Assembly (NCBI RefSeq): GCF_004358665.1
Contig: NZ_SMZR01000004.1
Span: 1 to 64,000 of the forward strand
DNA length: 64,000 nucleotides
Reading direction: 5' to 3'
DNA from: Jeotgalibacillus sp. S-D1
Lineage (GTDB): Bacteria > Bacillota > Bacilli > Bacillales > Jeotgalibacillaceae
Part shown: positions 16,392-24,751 of the stretch, in pieces
How the letters are laid out: every line of letters starts with the position of its first letter
Numbering within the stretch: position 1 is the stretch's first letter
The notes under the pieces: generated by a model
What the model was told of the DNA's origin: nothing
What the model saw: only the letters and a program-made list of their open reading frames with translations
The model's database searches: none
Position numbers and translations under genes: made by a program

Positions 16392-17870
16392 ATGAAAAAA
16401 GCCTACTTGAAATCACCTGACTTGCTTCCAATTGCCCATGGGGAACGAAAGGTCGGTACGTTTGGTTTTGCTAATATGTGGATCGGAATGGCTGTAGTGC
16501 TGGCGGCTTTTGCCATCGGAGGGTCGGGTGTTCAATTTTTGCCACTTGGATGGGTCATTGCCGCAACCATTATTGGGTCGCTTGCGATTGGGTTTTTTAT
16601 TACGCTCACAGGAGACATTGGCATTGAGCACGGATTATCCTTTCCGGTATACATGAGAGCTCCCTTTGGTACAATCGGCACACATATCCCATCTGTCGTG
16701 CGGGGCGTTACCGCATCCTTCTGGTTTGGAATTAATACGTATTTTGGGTCAGCCGCATTAAATGGTATTTTGTTTACATTAGTAGGTTTTGATAACTGGT
16801 TTTTATGTTATGTACTATTTGCAGCTGCTCAGCTGATTAACACGTCACTTGGCATTAAAGCGATTGAACGCTTCGCAGACCTGGCAGCCCCTATTATTAT
16901 TTTGATTTCAATCTGGATGTACACTTCCCTTTCAGCGCATTCCGTTGAACAGGGAAGAAGCGTCTGGGCATGGGTGGAAAGCCCGGTAACCGGTGTTGCA
17001 GCTGCAACCGCTTTTGTCGTGGTGATTTTCAGCAATATGGGATTTTGGGCGACGCTGGCAGCAGACATCCCATCGATTTCCCGGTTTATCAAGGCTCCTC
17101 AATTTGAAAAAAACTGGTTTAAACGCAATAAAAGTGCGATCATCGGAAATATGATTGCGATGCCATTAACCCAAACATTTATGGTGGTCATTGGAGCCGT
17201 ATCATATATTGCAGTTCAAAATTATGACCCGATCGTCGCGCTGCAGGAAGCAGCAAGCGGATTAATCCTGGCAGTTTTGCTGATTATGATTGTGTTTGCC
17301 CAGTGGTCCACCAATGTTGCCGCCAATCTTGTTCCGGCAGCTACCATTTTTTCAAATGTGGGAGGCCCCAAGGTACCTTTTTATGTAGGGGTGCTTGCAG
17401 CGGGGGTTATTGGGACAGCCGTTCAACCCTGGAATTTATTTAATATCCTCGTTCCGTTTTTACTGATCATTGGCGCTGTTCTGTCAGCGATCGTAGGCAT
17501 TCTCTATGCTGATTACTACTTGCTCCGAAAAAGACGCGTCAACGTGCCGGATCTGTATGAAAACAATGGCCAGTACCGGTATCTAAACGGAGTCAATCTG
17601 GCAGGGATGATCTCATGGGTAATCGGAGGTCTAGCTGCCTACTGGCTGACCAACTACTCCTTTATCGTCGGCTTTGTCGTGGGAGCTGCCTGCTATTATG
17701 TTTTGGCAAAATACTGGTGGTTTAAAAAGTATCCGCAGCGTGAAATGGAGGACCCGAGTGATGAACTGTACTTAGGCGTCACCGTGGGACGTGACTGGGT
17801 CATTACAGAAAATGAAGATGTGATACTGAATGAAGCAGTCGGTGCTTCATTTACAAAAAAGAATGAGTAA
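16392..17870 (+). CDS. NCS1 family nucleobase permease
   Basis: About 492 residues with 12 predicted membrane segments, of the nucleobase:cation symporter-1 family (uracil, hydantoin, allantoin, cytosine transport). Family-typical stretches include the N-terminal PIAHGERKVGTFGFANMWIG, FFITLTGDIGIEHGLSFPVYMRAPFGTIG and the internal FSNMGFWATLAADIPSISRF. Downstream of dihydropyrimidinase it most likely imports uracil or related pyrimidines. GTG at 16386 is possible, but GGGAG is better spaced for the ATG at 16392. Six bases or so separate its stop from the next ribosome binding site. Confidence 0.9.
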   Translation: MKKAYLKSPDLLPIAHGERKVGTFGFANMWIGMAVVLAAFAIGGSGVQFLPLGWVIAATIIGSLAIGFFITLTGDIGIEHGLSFPVYMRAPFGTIGTHIPSVVRGVTASFWFGINTYFGSAALNGILFTLVGFDNWFLCYVLFAAAQLINTSLGIKAIERFADLAAPIIILISIWMYTSLSAHSVEQGRSVWAWVESPVTGVAAATAFVVVIFSNMGFWATLAADIPSISRFIKAPQFEKNWFKRNKSAIIGNMIAMPLTQTFMVVIGAVSYIAVQNYDPIVALQEAASGLILAVLLIMIVFAQWSTNVAANLVPAATIFSNVGGPKVPFYVGVLAAGVIGTAVQPWNLFNILVPFLLIIGAVLSAIVGILYADYYLLRKRRVNVPDLYENNGQYRYLNGVNLAGMISWVIGGLAAYWLTNYSFIVGFVVGAACYYVLAKYWWFKKYPQREMEDPSDELYLGVTVGRDWVITENEDVILNEAVGASFTKKNE

Positions 17871-17881
17871 GGAGGATGTCC

Positions 17882-18166
17882 ATGAGTTCCCATCGAGAAT
17901 TTGTACTGGAAAAAGAAAAAATTGATGCCATCAAAAGCCAGGGCTATCAAATCAACACAGTGACAGAATCCCTGGACGGCGCCTTAATTGAATTTAAAAA
18001 ACGGGACAATGAAGAGGACAAAGAACTGCTTCTGCTCACTACAGCGGATGGACGGAAGTACCTCTCCACACTTGTCCTTGAACAGCAGCTTGAGCAGCAG
18101 GGAATTCTTCAGCAGCAACAACCGCCCAACGAACCGCTCCAGCAACAGCAGCAACAGCAGCAATGA
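17882..18166 (+). CDS. Small protein with C-terminal polyglutamine tail
   Basis: About 94 residues. The first 65 residues are a soluble charged domain (REFVLEKEKIDAIKSQGYQINTVTESLDGALIEFKK), perhaps an alpha/beta fold. The last 30 are dominated by Gln (LEQQLEQQGILQQQQPP, then eight Q at the end) encoded by mixed CAG and CAA codons. The ATG at 17876 abuts GGAGG; the ATG at 17882 has six bases of spacing. It is the last gene of the pyrimidine operon, 11 bp after the permease, and is followed by a terminator. No family is recognised; a role tied to the permease is only inferred from position. Confidence 0.7.
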   Translation: MSSHREFVLEKEKIDAIKSQGYQINTVTESLDGALIEFKKRDNEEDKELLLLTTADGRKYLSTLVLEQQLEQQGILQQQQPPNEPLQQQQQQQQ

Positions 18167-18172
18167 AAGGAT

Positions 18173-18206
18173 CCTGGCAGAGAAGTGCTCTGTCAGGGTT
18201 TTTTTG
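18173..18206 (+). terminator. Terminator of the pyrimidine catabolism operon
   Basis: CCTGGCAGA and TCTGTCAGG form the stem, followed by seven Ts. Confidence 0.9.
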
Positions 18207-18233
18207 ACCCTAAAATGGGTGTTGGATCGTGCG

Positions 18234-18536
18234 TTCTGCATTTAAACGCGGATGTTCTACACTTCAAAGTAAAACTTCTACGCTAAAACTCCGATGTTCT
18301 ACACTTCAAAATGAAAGTTCTACATGTAAAACGAAAAGTTCTACATTTCATTGGCGGTCTGACCTCTAATTCAGGTTTACTTCGTATCAAGATGGGCGTT
18401 CGGGAGGGCGTTCTACACTTAGTTTCGGATGTTCTACACTTCAAAGTGAAGCTTCTACACTTCAACCTGGATGTTCTACATTTCAAACTGGAACTTCTAC
18501 GTGTAAAACGAAGAGTTCTACATTTCACCACCCATC
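18234..18536 (+). repeat. 21-bp-period intergenic array B (TTCTAC core)
   Basis: TTCTAC (or TTCTGC in the first unit) begins at 18234, 18255, 18276, 18297, 18318, 18339, then 18411, 18432, 18453, 18474, 18495 and 18516. All steps are exactly 21 bp except one of 72. The core is usually followed by AYKTMAAA and then about seven variable bases. The two blocks end alike (GTAAAACGAARAG, core, ATTTCA), suggesting a block duplication. Because 21 is a multiple of three, long heptad-repeat open frames appear on both strands, but none has a ribosome binding site. The array starts 28 bp after the operon terminator. Confidence 0.88.
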
Positions 18537-18633
18537 CGACCCCAAATATAGTTTAATAATGCAAATAAAAAACCGTGATAATGAAGTAAGCCGGATAATA
18601 GAATAAGTAAAAACATGTGAAGGAACAACCAAA

Positions 18634-19074
18634 ATGAGACCTTTAAAAAGATCCATGATCGCTGTCATTATTTCAGGTGTATTATTTGTTCTCTTTCTTG
18701 ACAACATGTACTACGCAAATGTGATGAACTTCAGTCTTCTGGCAGGCATGACAATGGGTGCTTTAATTGCCGTTATTTCAACAAATCTAACAAAAGGAAC
18801 CTTACGATCAGCATTTTTAGGAGGTGTACTGCTCCTTTTATGCATCTCCATTACCATTCCTAATCTTACATATGATCAGGCATCTGAGTTGGTTCAAAAC
18901 AATTACCCAGGTCAAATACTTAATGCTGGCTTTTCAAAAAAGGTCCCTATAAAAGATGGAGAATTCACCTTAATTATGCCAAGGAGTTTTTATCTGTTTT
19001 CGCTTGAGCATGATGAAGGTACACAACAATACATAGTGAATCCTAATACAGGGAAGATTGCACTTCTTCATTAA
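18634..19074 (+). CDS. Hypothetical membrane protein
   Basis: 146 residues with three hydrophobic segments (SMIAVIISGVLFVLFL; LLAGMTMGALIAVIS; AFLGGVLLLLCISITI) followed by a soluble C-terminal domain of about 65 residues ending NPNTGKIALLH. GAAGGAAC lies ahead of ATG. It is monocistronic, sitting between repeat arrays B and C and ending in its own terminator. No family is recognised. Confidence 0.65.
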   Translation: MRPLKRSMIAVIISGVLFVLFLDNMYYANVMNFSLLAGMTMGALIAVISTNLTKGTLRSAFLGGVLLLLCISITIPNLTYDQASELVQNNYPGQILNAGFSKKVPIKDGEFTLIMPRSFYLFSLEHDEGTQQYIVNPNTGKIALLH

Positions 19075-19095
19075 TTTGATGTCATTTCAAAATTA

Positions 19096-19138
19096 AAACC
19101 TGCAGCTAAGTTTAATGCTTAGCTGCCGGTTTTACTTA
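19096..19138. terminator. Terminator after the 18634 gene
   Basis: AAAACC-GCAGCTAAG pairs with CTTAGCTGC-GGTTTT with one bulge on each side, followed by ACTTATT. The flanking A and T runs allow use on both strands. Confidence 0.8.
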
Positions 19139-19159
19139 TTGAGATTCAGAAGGCAGAAG

Positions 19160-19217
19160 TTCTACACTTCATTTGAAAAGTTCTACATGTAAAAATAATC
19201 TTTCTACATCTCGTCCC
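19160..19217 (+). repeat. 21-bp-period intergenic array C (TTCTAC core, three units)
   Basis: TTCTAC begins at 19160, 19181 and 19202, exactly 21 bp apart, with the same following bases as array B (ACTTCA, ATGTAAAA, ATCTCG). It begins 23 bp after the terminator of the upstream plus-strand gene and lies between convergent genes. Confidence 0.85.
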
Positions 19218-19280
19218 CGGCCGCATTCATTTTTTTACCCTCACTTAACTTAATTCCCCCTCCGGGTAAATGCATGAAAG

Positions 19281-19326
19281 AAAAAACTTAAGACCTGAGC
19301 CCCGGCAAGGAACGAACTCAGGTCTT
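19281..19326 (-). terminator. Terminator of the M14 peptidase operon
   Basis: On the minus strand AAGACCTGAG and CTCAGGTCTT form a 10-bp stem, followed by AAGTTTTTT. Confidence 0.85.
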
Positions 19327-19351
19327 AAAATAATCTTCAGGTCTTACCTAT

Positions 19352-20392
19352 TTATTCAGTCATACGAGTTGTTTGCTCACTCAGTGTATCCCAGAAGGAA
19401 ACATCTTTTGTCTCAATTGAACCGTCTGCAATTGCACGAACGGTTGAATCGAGCGTGACGATGGTTTGTTTGATCAGATAGCCATTGCTTTTTTGGCCTA
19501 AAACATAATCTTCACGGTAGTGATCGGACATGCCGCGCATTTCAAATAGCAGAGTGGATATTCCATATTCTACGGCAATTCCGTTACGGCTGATGGTTTC
19601 AGCAGATCCTCCGACATATTTACCGAGATGGCCCCAGCCGGTTGAGTCAACGGCATCAAATACAACTGCACCCAGCTGTTTTGACTTTTGAACAACTTCA
19701 GGATCTGCGTTGGGTGTTGTTGGGTACAGAATGGAGCCTGATACCAGTTCTCCGTCGCGTTCACTGTTCGCGCCCTGATGATGAAGGTCGATCATATAAT
19801 CAATATCATATTTTTGCATTACGTTGGAATGAAGAGCTTGCGTTTCAGGCTGGATTTTGTCTATATGATCACGATTTAAGTCAATTTCATTTGCATTGTA
19901 GCGGGTCAGATTTCTACCGCCACTGGCAATGTAGTCATCCAGTGAAAAGTTTACGTCGCCCATAGCCCCGTCAGCATTCAGCATTGGAACGATTAAAATG
20001 TTTACATTATCAGTTACACCCTTCATTTTCCCGGTTCCAAGATGCTTGATAAATTCAAGAGCACCTTCCGTTGTCAGCTGCTCGTTTCCGTGCTGCTGTG
20101 TCAGAAACAGAATGGTTGGATTATCCGGGTTTTTTATGTATTTAGCCAGATAAAGGTCACGGCCCTTTACACTCTGGCCAATTACTTCAAGTTCAAGATC
20201 CTTTTGTTTGGCTTCCTGCGTTTTGAGGTAGCTGACCATCTCTTCATAGGTGTGAAGAATGGATGTGTTAATGGTTTCATTCCCGCCATACCCTGGGCCA
20301 TTTCCTACTGCCTGTGCTGCAGGGGATGCAAGGGGAGAGGCACTGAACACCAATGCGCCAGCGATCGATAAGGTTAAGATGCTTTTTTTCAT
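19352..20392 (-). CDS. Secreted M14 family zinc carboxypeptidase
   Basis: A 346-residue exported metallopeptidase. A signal peptide occupies residues 1-28 (ILTLSIAGALVFSASPLASPAAQA). Zinc ligands of the M14 family are H101 and E104 (QQHGNEQ) and H204 (MIDLHHQG). The substrate carboxylate-binding NR motif is in DLNRD near 171-175, and the catalytic Glu is likely in LLFEMRG near the C-terminal third. GGAGG lies seven bases before ATG. It is downstream of a second M14 gene on the same strand (30 bp gap), forming a two-gene operon. Likely substrates are peptides or cell-wall gamma-D-glutamyl bonds; which one cannot be told. Confidence 0.88.
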   Translation of the reverse strand: MKKSILTLSIAGALVFSASPLASPAAQAVGNGPGYGGNETINTSILHTYEEMVSYLKTQEAKQKDLELEVIGQSVKGRDLYLAKYIKNPDNPTILFLTQQHGNEQLTTEGALEFIKHLGTGKMKGVTDNVNILIVPMLNADGAMGDVNFSLDDYIASGGRNLTRYNANEIDLNRDHIDKIQPETQALHSNVMQKYDIDYMIDLHHQGANSERDGELVSGSILYPTTPNADPEVVQKSKQLGAVVFDAVDSTGWGHLGKYVGGSAETISRNGIAVEYGISTLLFEMRGMSDHYREDYVLGQKSNGYLIKQTIVTLDSTVRAIADGSIETKDVSFWDTLSEQTTRMTE

Positions 20393-20422
20393 TTCATTTC
20401 CTCCTAAGTTGTGTGGAAAAAT

Positions 20423-21631
20423 TTAGTTTGTCGGGCTGTAAGATGTCAAAGGGATCTTTTCGTAATCTTCCGGATTTAATATTTCGACGGAACCGTCTGC
20501 TACAGATCCAACGATGGCGCTAAGGCCCCGTTCAACTGATTTTACAAGCAGTCCTTTTTCTTTTTGTCCCATCATTTGTGTTTGTCCTCTTACCTCAAAA
20601 AGTACCGTTCCGCTGCCGTTAAGAGCATAGCTTCCGAGTGCTGTTCCAGGCAGATCTAGGCCCTGTGAATATAAAGAGATATTTTTAAATCGGGAATTGC
20701 CGTACGATTGCAGCTCGTTATAAGCAGCAACATTTAATTGTCTTGAGAAGTCATAATCATAGTTATCCGCATACTCTGCATATTTTGATCCTTCAGGTGT
20801 GGTCGGATCTGGAACAAATTGAGCAGATAACGAGAGAGTCACTTCATCGTCTGTGCCATCTACGTAATACATGCCCTGGTGATGGAGGTCAATGAACACA
20901 TCCACTTTGCCATACTCTGCCTGCAATGATTTATAAACATCACGTGATACCTGGGATTCCGGTGTAATGAACCATCCCGGTGTATTGGAAGCTCCAGGGA
21001 AATCTGCTGCTTGCGGGACATAATTTAGATCAGGGTTAAAATCACGGTTTACATCAAAACCAGGATTTTCTCCATAGTTGTAGCTTTGGCTGATGCCGCG
21101 GTCCAGGTAGTTCCAGGAAGGGGTGGCACCAGCAAGTTGAGGAAAGTCCTCTACAGCCTCGCTCCATGTCATGCTGTTGCGGCGCTTGTCACCTTCAGAG
21201 GCATCGGGATTCATCATCGGCATAAATACGATCGTTAACTCGTCTCGAATCTGCTTTGATTCTTTCGAGTTATTTGACAATGTTTTAAGCAAATTAAGGA
21301 TTGCCACAGTACCCGTCTTTTCATTGCCGTGAATTTCACTTTGGATCAAAATAACCTTATCCCCGGTCCCAACCGTAGCTGTGTATATGTCCAGACCCTT
21401 ATTTGACTGGCCTGCCACCTCCACATGTACGGCTCCTTTGCTTGTTTTTTCAATTTGATTCAACTTTTTCTGCAGTTCACTGTAATCAATAAAGCCTGAA
21501 ATGGAATAGTCATGATGATGCGAATCCGGTTGACTGGTGGTTTCAACCGCATATGCAGGCATTGCGAGGGCTGTACATAAACTTAAAACGCCGATCGTCG
21601 TAATTAATTTTTTCTTCCTCAAATCCATCAT
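20423..21631 (-). CDS. Secreted M14 family zinc peptidase
   Basis: A 402-residue exported protein and first gene of the pair. The signal peptide ends near residue 28 (LCTALAMPAYA). M14 zinc ligands are H101 and E104 (SEIHGNEK) and the His of FIDLHHQG. The NR motif is FDVNRDFNPD and the catalytic region is VLFEVRGQ. Compared with its neighbour it has an insert after the NR region. Two ATGs (21631 and 21628) lie close to AAGGG, so the exact start is uncertain by a few codons. Both enzymes share the PxxNPDA / MLNADGA segment and probably arose by duplication. Confidence 0.87.
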   Translation of the reverse strand: MMDLRKKKLITTIGVLSLCTALAMPAYAVETTSQPDSHHHDYSISGFIDYSELQKKLNQIEKTSKGAVHVEVAGQSNKGLDIYTATVGTGDKVILIQSEIHGNEKTGTVAILNLLKTLSNNSKESKQIRDELTIVFMPMMNPDASEGDKRRNSMTWSEAVEDFPQLAGATPSWNYLDRGISQSYNYGENPGFDVNRDFNPDLNYVPQAADFPGASNTPGWFITPESQVSRDVYKSLQAEYGKVDVFIDLHHQGMYYVDGTDDEVTLSLSAQFVPDPTTPEGSKYAEYADNYDYDFSRQLNVAAYNELQSYGNSRFKNISLYSQGLDLPGTALGSYALNGSGTVLFEVRGQTQMMGQKEKGLLVKSVERGLSAIVGSVADGSVEILNPEDYEKIPLTSYSPTN

Positions 21632-22007
21632 CCCTTCTTGTTACCAATTTTTTGTCCCGTGAAAATAAAATAATTTAACAAGCCCTTTTTCACCCTCCTT
21701 TTCCAACTGTTACATACTTACCCAGTAATAATAGCAAATGAGAAATGAGTTGTGTTTCATATTTGAATATTCAGATCTTTCGTATTGTTTATTGCTGAAA
21801 TGAACTCCTGACATTTAAATAGTAAGTCCTGTTTAGAAGTTTTGTTTCGTAGGTCGAAGTATATAAAGGTGTTTTTATGGGGGTTGTTTTACAAGAAAAG
21901 AACTTTTTTATTAACACAAAAAACGTGCAGTGGAAAGGTTTTAGTACTACATTGATAGAATGATTTTTCTCTAATTAATGGGATGTCTTTTATCTTAGAT
22001 GTAAGTG
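21632..22007. other. Intergenic region between bioB and the M14 operon
   Basis: About 376 bp of AT-rich sequence, with no gene, recognisable RNA or repeat. The right part must hold the promoter of the M14 operon (minus strand). Confidence 0.5.
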
Positions 22008-22052
22008 TAAAAAACCTCTAATTCCTATTACAGGAATTAAAGGTTTTTTAAG
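22008..22052. terminator. Terminator of bioB
   Basis: AAAAAACCT-TAATTCC pairs with GGAATTA-AGGTTTTTT; T runs exist on both strands. It lies about 25 bp after the bioB stop codon. Confidence 0.85.
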
Positions 22053-22075
22053 AGGGATCGTAGATAACCATCTAT

Positions 22076-23086
22076 TTATTCTGCTCCCGCCGCCATACTC
22101 GCCTTCATTTCCTCAACTGACTCTATCTCAAACCCCAGATCAATCAGCATACGTTCATCTTCGGTTTCCTCTTGACCAGCGGTGGTGAGGTAGTCTCCTA
22201 CAAAGATGGAGTTGGCTGCAAAGAGTCCCAGAGGCTGAAGGGAACGGAGGTTAACCTCGCGGCCGCCTGAAATTCGGATTTCCTTTGTTGGATTGATGAA
22301 GCGAAACAATGCCAGGACTTTTAAGCAATAAAGCGGGTTTAAGTCCCGTACATTTTCCAAAGGCGTGCCATCGATGGCATGCAGAAAATTGACCGGAATA
22401 GAGTCTGCATCGAGAACCTTCAGGCTGAGGGCCATATCCACTACATCCTGCTTCGTTTCCTTCATTCCGACAATAACCCCGGAACAAGGTGACATCCCGG
22501 CTGCTTTTGCATGCTCCACAGTCGCCACGCGATCATCATATGTATGGGAAGTCGTAATATTCTCATGGTTCCGCTGGGATGTATTGATATTATGATTGTA
22601 GCGATCAACCCCGGCTTCCTTTAATTTCTCAGCCTGTTCAGGTTTTAGAAGACCCAGGCACGCGCATATTTTCATACCATACGTATCCTTAATTTCCTTT
22701 ACTGCTTCCACCACCTGGCCAACCTCCCGATTCGATGGACCACGACCGCTTGCCACAATACAGTAGGTTCCTATGTTCATGTCATAGGCACGCTTTGCTC
22801 CTGCAAGAAGGGTATCCTTATCCACCATTCTGTACGATTCGATAGGTGCCTTTGAAATAGAAGATTGAGAGCAATAGCCGCAATTTTCCGGACACAGCCC
22901 GGACTTAGCATTGATAATCATATTAAGCTTTACTTTTTTCCCGTAATACTGTTTTCGAATCCTGAATGCAGCGTGCATAAGCAGCAAAACATCTTCATCC
23001 GGACAATCGAGGATTGATAGGGCTTCTTCATTCGTCAGTTCCATTCCAGCAAGCACCCGGTCTGCAAGCTCTGTCCATTGGTTCAT
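22076..23086 (-). CDS. bioB: Biotin synthase
   Basis: A 336-residue radical SAM enzyme that inserts sulfur into dethiobiotin to form biotin. The radical SAM cluster cysteines are C65, C69 and C72 in CPENCGYC. The 2Fe-2S cluster ligands lie in the family segments [19 protein letters not shown] and the Arg-containing [19 protein letters not shown] lies seven bases before ATG. No other bio gene is adjacent, so it is a single-gene unit. A BirA operator lies 35-64 bp upstream, indicating repression when biotin is ample. Confidence 0.96.
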   Translation of the reverse strand: MNQWTELADRVLAGMELTNEEALSILDCPDEDVLLLMHAAFRIRKQYYGKKVKLNMIINAKSGLCPENCGYCSQSSISKAPIESYRMVDKDTLLAGAKRAYDMNIGTYCIVASGRGPSNREVGQVVEAVKEIKDTYGMKICACLGLLKPEQAEKLKEAGVDRYNHNINTSQRNHENITTSHTYDDRVATVEHAKAAGMSPCSGVIVGMKETKQDVVDMALSLKVLDADSIPVNFLHAIDGTPLENVRDLNPLYCLKVLALFRFINPTKEIRISGGREVNLRSLQPLGLFAANSIFVGDYLTTAGQEETEDERMLIDLGFEIESVEEMKASMAAGAE

Positions 23087-23120
23087 GTGCGTCCCCTCCG
23101 TTTATGTAAGAAATGGTTAT

Positions 23121-23150
23121 ATGTTAACCATTAATATAAAAAGGTTAACT
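23121..23150. promoter_or_regulatory. BirA operator upstream of bioB
   Basis: ATGTTAACC and GGTTAACT are inverted half sites separated by 12-13 AT-rich bases. This matches the known Bacillus BirA box architecture (TGTTAACC, spacer, GGTTAACA). It lies between bioB and the divergent MazG-like gene, closer to bioB. Confidence 0.88.
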
Positions 23151-23337
23151 CTTTTCTATTTAGGATTCAACTCTTATTTCAAATGTTTAGGATATACTGA
23201 CTCAATAAAACAGAAATTTGATCGCTGTGTTTCACGTGAAAACGACATAAAACGATGTATTGCACCAGCTTTATTCTCCAATTTTTTGAAGTGGATGGTA
23301 CAATATAATCATTAAATACCTAATAGGAGAGTGCTGC

Positions 23338-23661
23338 ATGCCTGTTTACAACAAATTAGTCAGAGATCGTATCCCTGAAATTATTGAACAGTCAGGAAGC
23401 AAAAGTATTGTGAAAATATTAGATACTCCAGAGTATTTAGTTGAACTGAAAAATAAAATGCACGAGGAACTGGAAGAGTATAAAAAAGCTCAAACGGATG
23501 AAGAAGCAATTGAGGAACTGGCTGACATATTGGAATTAGTTTATGCAGCTGCCCGGAACCATGGGGCTGCACCTGAGGAATTGCAAAATGTCCGGGAAGA
23601 TAAGAGGCTAAAACGTGGAGGGTTTGAGAAAAGACTATTTCTTATTGAGGCAGAGGACTAA
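23338..23661 (+). CDS. MazG-like / phosphoribosyl-ATP pyrophosphohydrolase-like protein
   Basis: A 107-residue all-alpha NTP pyrophosphohydrolase-fold protein. It opens with YNKLVRDRIPEIIEQSG and has the metal-binding acidic helices MHEELEEYKKA and EAIEELADILELVYA, typical of MazG-like proteins often annotated as phosphoribosyl-ATP pyrophosphohydrolase. It lacks his-operon context, so house-cleaning of non-canonical nucleotides is likelier than histidine synthesis. GGAG precedes ATG. It lies 29 bp before an HNH nuclease gene, probably in one transcript. Confidence 0.8.
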   Translation: MPVYNKLVRDRIPEIIEQSGSKSIVKILDTPEYLVELKNKMHEELEEYKKAQTDEEAIEELADILELVYAAARNHGAAPEELQNVREDKRLKRGGFEKRLFLIEAED

Positions 23662-23690
23662 GTAAATGGGGTCCTTAGAAAGGAGCATTC

Positions 23691-24674
23691 ATGAGCTACA
23701 AACTGCAAATTGGGGAAATGAAAGCTTCTTACGTTACGGATAAGGAAATTTGGAGTCATTTCAATTATATCTTTTCACCAAGATCTAAAAATTCTACTAC
23801 ATATAAGTTTGTTTTGATTAAATCAATAATTGAGAATTTGTACAATGTAAACGATGAGCTTGAACTTAATTACTTTAATTTATTTGGCAGCTTTACAAAG
23901 ATTTATTGGAATCTTGTGATTCATCATCAATTAAATCAAATCAATATGACTGGGAAGCAGGCAGAAGTACAGAAGATTCTTTTGGAGTTTCAAGATAAGC
24001 ACGGAATTGATTCTTCGTTTGTATTTGACAAATTGTCTGATGAACTGCAGCTAAAGATCATTACGAGTGTGACTAAGCGCTGTAAGATCAATGTGATGGG
24101 TGCAATTTATGGAGATACGGCCGGCAGTATCTACGATTTTGATAATAAAAAAGAGATGATTAGATTGAATGCTTCCTTTTACTCTTTTATGCAACGGTTC
24201 CAGAAGGTGCTTACTTATCTGACGAACTATCAGCTAGCTTTATTTTTAGAGAAATTTAATGGATATGGAGATACGACGGGGTTGTTAATAAAGGTTGAAA
24301 ATGTATCGAAGCGTTCATCGTTAAATAAATTTTATAAAATTCTTACTTCCTTTTATACAGGTTCCTGTTTTTATTGCGGGAGAAGTAAAAGCGGGGCCCA
24401 TGTTGATCACTTTATTCCCTGGAGTTTTGTGCAGGCGGATCAGCTTTGGAATCTAGTCATTTCCTGCAGCGGCTGCAATCTTTCTAAAAATGATAAACTG
24501 GCTGCTGATGTTTACCTGCTGGCGCTAATAGATCGTAATCAGGAGCTTGTCTCCAAACAGCAAATTCAGGTTAGGGAAGATATGAAAGTATACACGTCCA
24601 TGAAATTGAAGTCTTTATATCATTATACAGTTGAGAATGGGTATACGGCGTATTGGGCACCGAAGGGGAGTTAA
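23691..24674 (+). CDS. HNH endonuclease domain protein
   Basis: A 327-residue protein. Residues 1-220 are a helical region I do not recognise. The C-terminal HNH (ββα-metal) domain spans about 222-275: CFYCGRSKSG, then HVDHFIPWSF with the catalytic His, then NLVISCSGCNLSKNDKL, the N and structural-zinc half. This arrangement is found in HNH nucleases of restriction, homing or defence systems. GAAAGGAG precedes ATG. It is coupled to the MazG-like gene. No methylase is adjacent, so a classical restriction-modification role is not supported. Confidence 0.8.
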   Translation: MSYKLQIGEMKASYVTDKEIWSHFNYIFSPRSKNSTTYKFVLIKSIIENLYNVNDELELNYFNLFGSFTKIYWNLVIHHQLNQINMTGKQAEVQKILLEFQDKHGIDSSFVFDKLSDELQLKIITSVTKRCKINVMGAIYGDTAGSIYDFDNKKEMIRLNASFYSFMQRFQKVLTYLTNYQLALFLEKFNGYGDTTGLLIKVENVSKRSSLNKFYKILTSFYTGSCFYCGRSKSGAHVDHFIPWSFVQADQLWNLVISCSGCNLSKNDKLAADVYLLALIDRNQELVSKQQIQVREDMKVYTSMKLKSLYHYTVENGYTAYWAPKGS

Positions 24675-24710
24675 AGGCTTTACCCGATCAAAAATTTGCA
24701 GAAAAGGTTT

Positions 24711-24741
24711 GGATGAGGATGGGAAATGTGTCTCATCCTCT
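24711..24741 (+). terminator. Hairpin after the HNH gene
   Basis: GGATGAG and CTCATCC pair around a loop of about 14 bases, followed by TCTTCT. The T run is weak, so termination is uncertain. Confidence 0.45.
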
Positions 24742-24751
24742 TCTAACCGGT

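Noticed and set aside
18234-18536. CRISPR array
   Set aside because: The constant part is 6-14 bases, the period is only 21 bp, spacers are not unique and no cas genes are near.
23338-24674. Restriction-modification system
   Set aside because: There is an HNH nuclease, but no methyltransferase or specificity gene nearby.
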